Source of the DNA: Thermoplasmata archaeon
GTDB lineage: Archaea > Thermoplasmatota > Thermoplasmata > GCA-020350865
Direction of reading: 5' to 3'
NCBI GenBank assembly: GCA_020348445.1
Contig: CP070751.1
Location: 951,416-997,350, forward strand
Length of the DNA: 45,935 bases
Shown: positions 40,801 to 45,935 of the stretch, piece by piece
Position numbering within the stretch: position 1 is the first letter of the stretch
Layout: every line of letters begins with the position of its first letter
Notes under the pieces: model-generated
What the model was told of the DNA's origin: nothing
Databases searched by the model: none
What the model saw: only the letters and a program-made list of their open reading frames with translations
Position numbers and translations under genes: made by a program

Positions 40801-43800
40801 TTACAATGGAACTTCCCAGGTGCACTCTTCTTTTGCGTGGATATAGTATCCTTTTCCAGGTTCAAAATAATCTGAAGGACCTAGTTTTATCCATTTTTGT
40901 TTTGCGGCATTGTATGTGAGGATTGCATCCACATGAGTGCCGAAGATAAGGTTGTTCAATCCTTCTGTTCTATTGTGGTTTGTTAGGGAGGGGTAACCAA
41001 CCATGTTCCAGCCTTTGTAAATTTGGATAGTCTGGATAACTGATGGTTGGGTGCCATTATAGAGGAAAATTGTGTCTCCTGGATGGGTGATGTGAATCCA
41101 GAAGCTCTGGGTTTCGTTTATCTCAAATAGGTCGTTTCCGTAAGGTTTGCCAACCCTATTGTGTTTCCAGGGATCGTTTGGATCTGTTGGATCATACCAT
41201 TGGACTGCATCATAATAGCCATCGATCATCTCAAGGACTTTTATCAAGTTTTGATTAATTTGGATAAAGGGGATTGAGATCAGGTTCCATCCTTGTTTTA
41301 AGAGGGTGTAATTTTCTAAGGATTGGTAGATGTAGGGTTCCATGAGAGGATAATTATCTACTGAATCTGAATCAATCGAGTAATTTGTATCTCCAATACC
41401 ATCACTGCCGGGTATATCCTGATTAGGACCTTTAAATTTGTCAACACCGACATAATTCGACCAGTAATTTCCTCCTAAAGGATACCCGTTGTCCCATTGG
41501 TTAGCGTTGTTTGTATAATCATAGGCTTGTACTGTATTATTTATAAAATTATTGTGATAAATAAGGTTGTTCGATGGTATTGACATCCCGATCCCAAAGA
41601 AGTTGTTTGTAACATTATTGACGGAGATTGTATTGTCAAATGAATCATCGAGCGAGATACCATAATAATTATTTGAAACAATATTTTCTTTGAAATTATT
41701 TTCATTGGATTCTTCATCGATAAAGATTCCATTATTGTTGAAGAAGGCGGTATTATTACTAATATTATTTCCTTTGGACCAACCTAGACATATTCCGTAA
41801 TCATTATTTGAGACATTATTTTGGATGATGGTATTATTCGTAGAAAATCCAAGTTCAATTCCACAAGAACTATAATTGCAATTCTGCTGCTCAATCTTTA
41901 CATTTGAGCAGTTGGCAAGTATGATTTCCCCCGCTCCAAACGGCACTATTCCTCCTGTTTGGTTCTTCAAGTAGTAAACTGGCTTGCTGTTTACAGTATT
42001 TGAAGTATCGATATTGTGCGTGTTCCAATGCTCAACGGTAGGGCCCCAAATAAATATCCCATCATTTGTCATTGTATTGTTTGAGACGATGATCTCCTTT
42101 GAATATGCAAGATGGACACCCATTCCATCATTTGAAGAGATATTATTGCTTTTTATAGTGTTGTTTGACGAAATAAGAAAGATGCCATCCTCTTTATTCG
42201 AATATACATTGTTTTTTGAAATATTGTTGTTATTTGATGCAAAACCAAGATAAATACCTTTTTCAGTATTTGAATATACGTTGTTGCCCAATATGGTGTT
42301 ATTCGTAGATGTAATAACCTCGATACCTACAATATCATTCAAATAAACATTATTGTTCATTATTTTATTATTTGATGATAAGTAAAGATATAGACCATCT
42401 GCTTCGTTCAAATAAGCATTGTTATTAGTGATTGAATTGTTTGATGAAGAGTAAAGATCGATGCCAATCCAGTTATCTGTAACATTATTGTTTGTTATGT
42501 TGTTATTTGATGAGGAGCTTAAAGAAATGGCCTTAATATTGGACGAGAAATTATTGTTATTTATACGGTTGTATGATGATCCCTCAAGCATAACAGCCCA
42601 TGAGCGTGTTACAAAATTCGATACATTATTGTTTGTTATAGAATTATTGGTTGAAGAAAAAAGGGTGATGCTATCTGGATTTTGTGAAAAATAGTTATTA
42701 TTAATAATATTATTTGATGATGAATCCAGATAAATACCATCTGCATCATTTGAAATGAAATCATTTTCATCTATGCTGTTATTCAAAGATTCAAAAAGAA
42801 ATACACCGTAGTCATTGTCAGTAACATTGTTACCAGTAATATCGTTATCATGTGCAGTGTCCAGATAAATACCAGGATTATTGTTCGATACATCGTTTGA
42901 GGATATATTGTTCTTGTGGGAATTGTCAAGGTATATCCCGTTTTCAGTACTAAAAGAGACCAGATTGTCCCTAACATTGTTGAAATCAGATAGATCCAGA
43001 TGTATACCATGATAACAATGAGAAAGGTTATTGCCAGTGACTTGATTTTCATTGGAATAGTAAAGATAGACACCGCGATCCCAGATGGATGAAATGTTGT
43101 TGTGTTTGACCGTGTTATTTCTCGAATATGATACACAGATTCCGTCACCGTTATTCCATCCGATGTTTTTGAATACCGTATTATCATTTGAGTACAACAA
43201 GTAAAATCCTATGTCGCTATTTGTAGCATTGTTCTCAGTAATCGTATTATTGTTCGAGTTTCTGATGGAAAAACCAAAGTCCCAATTATCCACGGCATTG
43301 TTGCTAAAAAGAGTGCTTCTATTTGAGTAATATAATAGGAAACCGCGAGAATTATCTGTTGCAATGTTGTCTGTGATTCTGCATTGTTCCACTGAATCAA
43401 GATCTATACCTGCGTCGTACCAGTTTACTCCGCTGTGTGTAACAGTGAATCCACTGATGTTCACCCAGTTAGAGGATACGTATATCACATCATTGGCCCA
43501 TCCACCATCCACAATCGTTGTGTTCTTGTTCTCACCCGTCAAGGTCAGGATTTTGTTCACAATAACATTCTCTATGTACGTCCCGTTGTAGACAAAGATC
43601 GTATCCCCATCTATAGCCGCATTTATCGCATCCTGAATACTCGTGAAATCCTCGGGGGGATTCCCGGGTCCGGAACCAGGTACATCATCAACATACCAAG
43701 TAGTAGGGGCTTCTACAACTTGTGCAATCTCGATAATAATGACAATTAAGCCCAACATCATAGCCAAACTTACCCAAATTGCGACTATCTTATTGTTCAT
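40801..43800 (-). CDS. Secreted NosD-like parallel beta-helix protein with GWN/WEVPL C-terminal domain
   Basis: The 999-residue product has a signal segment (about 8-30), a CASH-type start (FTSIQDAINAAIDGDTIFVYNGTYIENV) and a long right-handed beta-helix of some 30 coils (about 50-780) with NNxIxNNxV and GIYLxxSxNN units. These helices bind or act on polysaccharides in NosD and pectate-lyase relatives; no catalytic residues were assigned. A small domain (about 785-825; YWSNYVGVDKFKGPNQDIPGSDGIGD) often ends such helices. The last 168 residues (40801 to about 41307) are the shared GWN/WEVPL domain. The coding region is flanked by G-rich repeats 7 and 8, so it can be read as one repeat-bounded module. 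Probably secreted and surface-held. Confidence 0.92.
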   Translation of the reverse strand: MNNKIVAIWVSLAMMLGLIVIIIEIAQVVEAPTTWYVDDVPGSGPGNPPEDFTSIQDAINAAIDGDTIFVYNGTYIENVIVNKILTLTGENKNTTIVDGGWANDVIYVSSNWVNISGFTVTHSGVNWYDAGIDLDSVEQCRITDNIATDNSRGFLLYYSNRSTLFSNNAVDNWDFGFSIRNSNNNTITENNATNSDIGFYLLYSNDNTVFKNIGWNNGDGICVSYSRNNTVKHNNISSIWDRGVYLYYSNENQVTGNNLSHCYHGIHLDLSDFNNVRDNLVSFSTENGIYLDNSHKNNISSNDVSNNNPGIYLDTAHDNDITGNNVTDNDYGVFLFESLNNSIDENDFISNDADGIYLDSSSNNIINNNYFSQNPDSITLFSSTNNSITNNNVSNFVTRSWAVMLEGSSYNRINNNNFSSNIKAISLSSSSNNNITNNNVTDNWIGIDLYSSSNNSITNNNAYLNEADGLYLYLSSNNKIMNNNVYLNDIVGIEVITSTNNTILGNNVYSNTEKGIYLGFASNNNNISKNNVYSNKEDGIFLISSNNTIKSNNISSNDGMGVHLAYSKEIIVSNNTMTNDGIFIWGPTVEHWNTHNIDTSNTVNSKPVYYLKNQTGGIVPFGAGEIILANCSNVKIEQQNCNYSSCGIELGFSTNNTIIQNNVSNNDYGICLGWSKGNNISNNTAFFNNNGIFIDEESNENNFKENIVSNNYYGISLDDSFDNTISVNNVTNNFFGIGMSIPSNNLIYHNNFINNTVQAYDYTNNANQWDNGYPLGGNYWSNYVGVDKFKGPNQDIPGSDGIGDTNYSIDSDSVDNYPLMEPYIYQSLENYTLLKQGWNLISIPFIQINQNLIKVLEMIDGYYDAVQWYDPTDPNDPWKHNRVGKPYGNDLFEINETQSFWIHITHPGDTIFLYNGTQPSVIQTIQIYKGWNMVGYPSLTNHNRTEGLNNLIFGTHVDAILTYNAAKQKWIKLGPSDYFEPGKGYYIHAKEECTWEVPL

Positions 43801-43892
43801 CAGAAAAAGTTATCAATTTCACGGGATAAATACCTTCCGCTCTATCCTCGAAAGTGGTTGGTAGGGATTCGCTGATTGGTTCGACCCAAAAT

Positions 43893-43997
43893 GGGGCTAA
43901 GAGTGTGGGGAATTTGGTGGAGGGTGAGAAAACCAGGGGAGTCGGGAGGATGGTTCGAGGGTAGGAAAGGGGGAGGAGGAGGGGTGTGGGGATGCGG
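43893..43997 (+). repeat. G-rich dispersed repeat, copy 8
   Basis: A full copy (AGTGTGGGGAATTTGGTGG, CCAGGGGAGTCGGGAGG, GGGGATGCGGC) between the NosD/WEVPL gene and the second AAA/DUF4143 gene. Before it, 43858-43880 (GGTAGGGATTCGCTGATTGG) resembles 17200-17220. Confidence 0.9.
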
Positions 43998-44165
43998 CAT
44001 CCCTATCTTACGCTCCTGGTCTGGACGACGCCCCCAGCTCGGACCTGATTGATTCCAATACTTCCTGGGGGAGAAATCCCCCTGAGCCGCAGGAAATCAT
44101 TGATTTCCGAGGGGTAATGCTCATGTTTAATGAGCATGTATCCCCCTTTTTCTTTTTCATTTCTA
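43998..44165 (+). ncRNA. Multi-hairpin element, copy 2 (candidate structured RNA)
   Basis: The stems GGGGGA-GAAA-TCCCCC, GGAAATC-ATT-GATTTCC and TGCTCAT-GTTTA-ATGAGCA are the same as in copy 1 (39356-39523), while the second and third loops differ. A CCCCCTTTTTCTTTTT tract ends it. The last bases overlap the stop codon of the second AAA/DUF4143 gene on the other strand. Confidence 0.55.
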
Positions 44166-45449
44166 AGTGAGATCCAACAACCATTTCCATACAGGAATGA
44201 ACTCGATCTTCTTTTTATCAATGATACTTTCATCTTCATAATCCCAAGTGATTATCTTCAGATTCTTGCATTTTAATAATTCAGCTCCTTTTAACAGACT
44301 TTTTATTTCCCTTCTTTCTACTTCGTCGGAACCTGATGCCTTTGTAACCTGGATAAGAGAGTCAATTTTCTTTCCTTTTTGGAGTACAAAATCGATTTCC
44401 CTGCTCTGATAATCTCTCCAATAATATATCTTTAGTTTCCTATCAATTGATCTTCTTCTCATCAAGTCTAGATATACAATATTTTCCATCAATCGTCCAA
44501 AGTTCTCACTTACGGAATGCGATATAGTGTTTATTAGTCCACAATCTATTACATAAACCTTTTTAGGAGAATTCATCACTTCTTTAGGTTTTGATGAGTA
44601 CTTATCAACGAGCTGGACAAGATAGGCTTCGGAAAGATAGTCCCCATAATTCTTTGCCGTATGTACGCTTTTTATATCATGAGTATTTTTAAGCTTGTTA
44701 TAACTGATTAGATTCGAGAAATTCGAGATTATTGTAGTGGACATTTCTTTGAATGTTTTTACATATTTTAGATTATGTCTGAGAATGATATCTTTTGATA
44801 TTATCGAAGAATATAGAGATGATATATATGTGTTCATTATAGTGGGTTTCTTAACGACTTCCGGAAAGCCACCGATTTTAATATACTCCTCAAGATATCG
44901 TTTGAGCGCAGCTTTGCCTCTAGTAGTGGTCTTTGGAATTTTAACACCCTTCCAAACAAGAAATTCGCCAAACGAGAATGGCAGCATCTCGATTTGAACT
45001 GTTCTGCCTGTGAGATGAGTGGAAAGCTCCTGGCTGAGCAGGTTTGCGTTGCTACCTGTGATAAACAAATTTATTTTACTTCTTTGCAGTCTGTTTACAA
45101 AGAGCTCCCAACCGTAAATATTCTGCACCTCATCCAAAAGGAGTTCTTTGAAGTCACCATAATGCTGATAAAGGGCCTCCAGTATGTTATTCAGATCCTC
45201 TTTTTCTGCAAAGGCAAGCCTCTCATCATCGAAATTCACTGATGCATATCTTTTATTCTGTAGAAGAAGATGAGTAAAAACCGTTTTACCAGATCTTCTG
45301 ACACCTGTCGTGACCTTTACAAGGTCATTATTAACGTAATCTTTGTAGAAATCTAGCTGCTCTCTTTCGATTAGATTCTCGTGTTTGTAGAATCTATCTC
45401 TTTCCTCGGCCTGGTCCTCGATAACATCCCTTATTGCTGTTTTCTTCAT
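44163..45449 (-). CDS. AAA ATPase with DUF4143 domain, second copy
   Basis: The 428-residue product has Walker A GVRRSGKTV and Walker B LLLDEVQN, SensorI-like FITGSNANLL, and a C-terminal DUF4143 domain with IDFVLQKG. The nuclease-like E-x-K position reads QVTK (DSLIQVTK) where the first copy has IPIEVK, so the active-site pattern is altered. The two products are only distantly similar. The N-terminal extension of about 40 residues (MKKTAIRDVIEDQAEERD) is also absent from the first copy. ATG 45449 is supported by the palindromic TATA (45467-45482) 26 bases upstream. It is a single-gene unit between G-rich repeats 8 and 9. Confidence 0.92.
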   Translation of the reverse strand: MKKTAIRDVIEDQAEERDRFYKHENLIEREQLDFYKDYVNNDLVKVTTGVRRSGKTVFTHLLLQNKRYASVNFDDERLAFAEKEDLNNILEALYQHYGDFKELLLDEVQNIYGWELFVNRLQRSKINLFITGSNANLLSQELSTHLTGRTVQIEMLPFSFGEFLVWKGVKIPKTTTRGKAALKRYLEEYIKIGGFPEVVKKPTIMNTYISSLYSSIISKDIILRHNLKYVKTFKEMSTTIISNFSNLISYNKLKNTHDIKSVHTAKNYGDYLSEAYLVQLVDKYSSKPKEVMNSPKKVYVIDCGLINTISHSVSENFGRLMENIVYLDLMRRRSIDRKLKIYYWRDYQSREIDFVLQKGKKIDSLIQVTKASGSDEVERREIKSLLKGAELLKCKNLKIITWDYEDESIIDKKKIEFIPVWKWLLDLT

Positions 45450-45457
45450 GTTAAATA

Positions 45458-45513
45458 GTAATGCACACTTTATATATAAAGTTTGCAGTCATAGTGCACA
45501 CTTTCAAACACCC
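45458..45513 (-). promoter_or_regulatory. Palindromic TATA box and direct repeats of the second AAA/DUF4143 gene
   Basis: ACTTTATATATAAAGT (45467-45482) is a perfect 16-bp palindrome that contains the TATA box. TGCACACTTT occurs at about 45462-45471 and again, as GTGCACACTTT, at about 45494-45504. A protein bound there would mask the promoter. Confidence 0.55.
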
Positions 45514-45550
45514 TTCCGTATGTCCACTTTGGCTTTTTTTCTCAAACATT

Positions 45551-45655
45551 GGATATCCAGAAATCCCATGACCTCGTGCACCCTTCTCTCCCTTAGGTGT
45601 TCTTTGCGTTCCCCTTTCCTCATTCCTGGTCCTATAATGTGTGCGGTTTTAGATC
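45551..45655 (+). repeat. 105-bp left module, copy 2
   Basis: It matches 30286-30390 from GGATATCC to TTTTAGAT. G-rich repeat copy 9 follows 39 bases later, as copy 2 follows the first module. No gene is seen from 45450 to the edge of the window. Confidence 0.7.
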
Positions 45656-45692
45656 TACTATAAGGCGCTGCAAAATAGTAAACATCGACCCA

Positions 45693-45800
45693 AGATGGGG
45701 GCTAGGAGTGTGGGGAATTTGGTGGGGGATTGGAAAACCAGGGGAGTCGGGAGGGTGGTTCGGGGTTGGGAAAGGGGGGAGGAGGGGATTAGGGGATGCG
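45693..45800 (+). repeat. G-rich dispersed repeat, copy 9
   Basis: A full copy (GGGGGCTAGGAGTGTGGGG, CCAGGGGAGTCGGGAGG, GGAAAGGGGGGAGGAGGGG) that closes the last visible module. The remaining bases (45801-45935) hold nothing recognised. Confidence 0.9.
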
Positions 45801-45935
45801 GATTGTGGTGGGAAATTGACATCAGAGGGATTGCCGGCCTTCACACGGCACAAAAAAGTGTCTGAGGAAGGGCGATGTGAGGAAATATATTGAGGATGAT
45901 ACTTTCTAATAGATGCAGGGATTAAAGAAAGAGAT

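Noticed and set aside
40574..40825. Proline-rich minus-strand frames (PPDSPGF-type) within G-rich repeats, and the matching WGIWW-type plus frames
   Set aside because: They recur only because the DNA repeat recurs; length changes between copies shift the frame and starts are not conserved.
41320..43650. Dense AAT/ATT-rich repeats seen as DNA tandem repeats
   Set aside because: They are the codons of the NNxIxNN coils of a beta-helix protein, not an independent DNA repeat.
44003..44239. Minus-strand frames through the hairpin element (LPQEVLESI-type peptide)
   Set aside because: The conservation between the two copies follows stems and loops, not codons, and the frame overlaps the end of a solid gene.
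1..45935. Integrase, transposase, tRNA or rRNA that would explain mobility
   Set aside because: None was recognised on either strand, so no mobile element is annotated.

Overview
The window looks archaeal, most likely from a Thermoplasmata-like euryarchaeon; that placement is inference from gene content. Promoters are archaeal: TATA boxes about 26 bases before the start codon, many apparently leaderless starts, and otherwise GGTGA-type ribosome binding sites. Gene content fits: PKD, NosD beta-helix, PQQ-propeller and thrombospondin-3 surface proteins, an HTH_10 (bacterio-opsin activator type) regulator, AAA/DUF4143 ATPases and many toxin-antitoxin pairs. No rRNA, tRNA, CRISPR or transposase gene was recognised.

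Layout. 1-3056: a partial surface protein (PKD domains plus a PQQ propeller) that runs off the left edge. 3756-11572: three plus-strand genes for membrane-anchored surface proteins, the last of 1618 residues. 11584-12858: a lipoprotein serpin. 13051-19263: three large secreted minus-strand proteins. 19489-20853: a small membrane protein and a winged-helix regulator. 20956-23433: a secreted GHL15-like protein. 23892-25921: a three-cupin operon divergent from its probable HTH_10 regulator. 26286-30227: a PKD surface protein followed by a transmembrane regulator that carries the same ectodomain outside and two winged helices inside. 30601-45449: a run of small modules: HEPN/MNT, a GH16-M23 hydrolase, an AbiE pair, VapBC, an AAA/DUF4143 ATPase, a RelE/ParE pair, a NosD beta-helix protein and a second AAA/DUF4143 ATPase.

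Two patterns link these genes. First, four secreted proteins with unrelated N-terminal halves (PQQ propeller, a galactose-binding-like protein, GHL15, NosD) end in the same domain of about 166 residues. It is built from two GWN...IH halves and ends exactly at WEVPL; a fifth protein, the GH16-M23 hydrolase, ends in a divergent version. Second, from 23.6 kb to the right edge nine copies of a G-rich repeat of about 105 bp, all in one orientation, sit between the modules. From 30.4 kb onward each interval between copies holds one or two complete functional units. This resembles a cassette array (superintegron-like in layout only; no integrase is seen). The right end of the repeat abuts the stop codon of the shared C-terminal domain, and one orphan copy of that domain's tail lies beside a repeat, so the repeats have probably recombined.

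Other intergenic structure includes arrays of a second palindromic repeat centred on TTGGCATGCCAA, two copies of a multi-hairpin element whose differences fall mainly in loops, and perfect palindromes at the promoters of the toxin-antitoxin operons.
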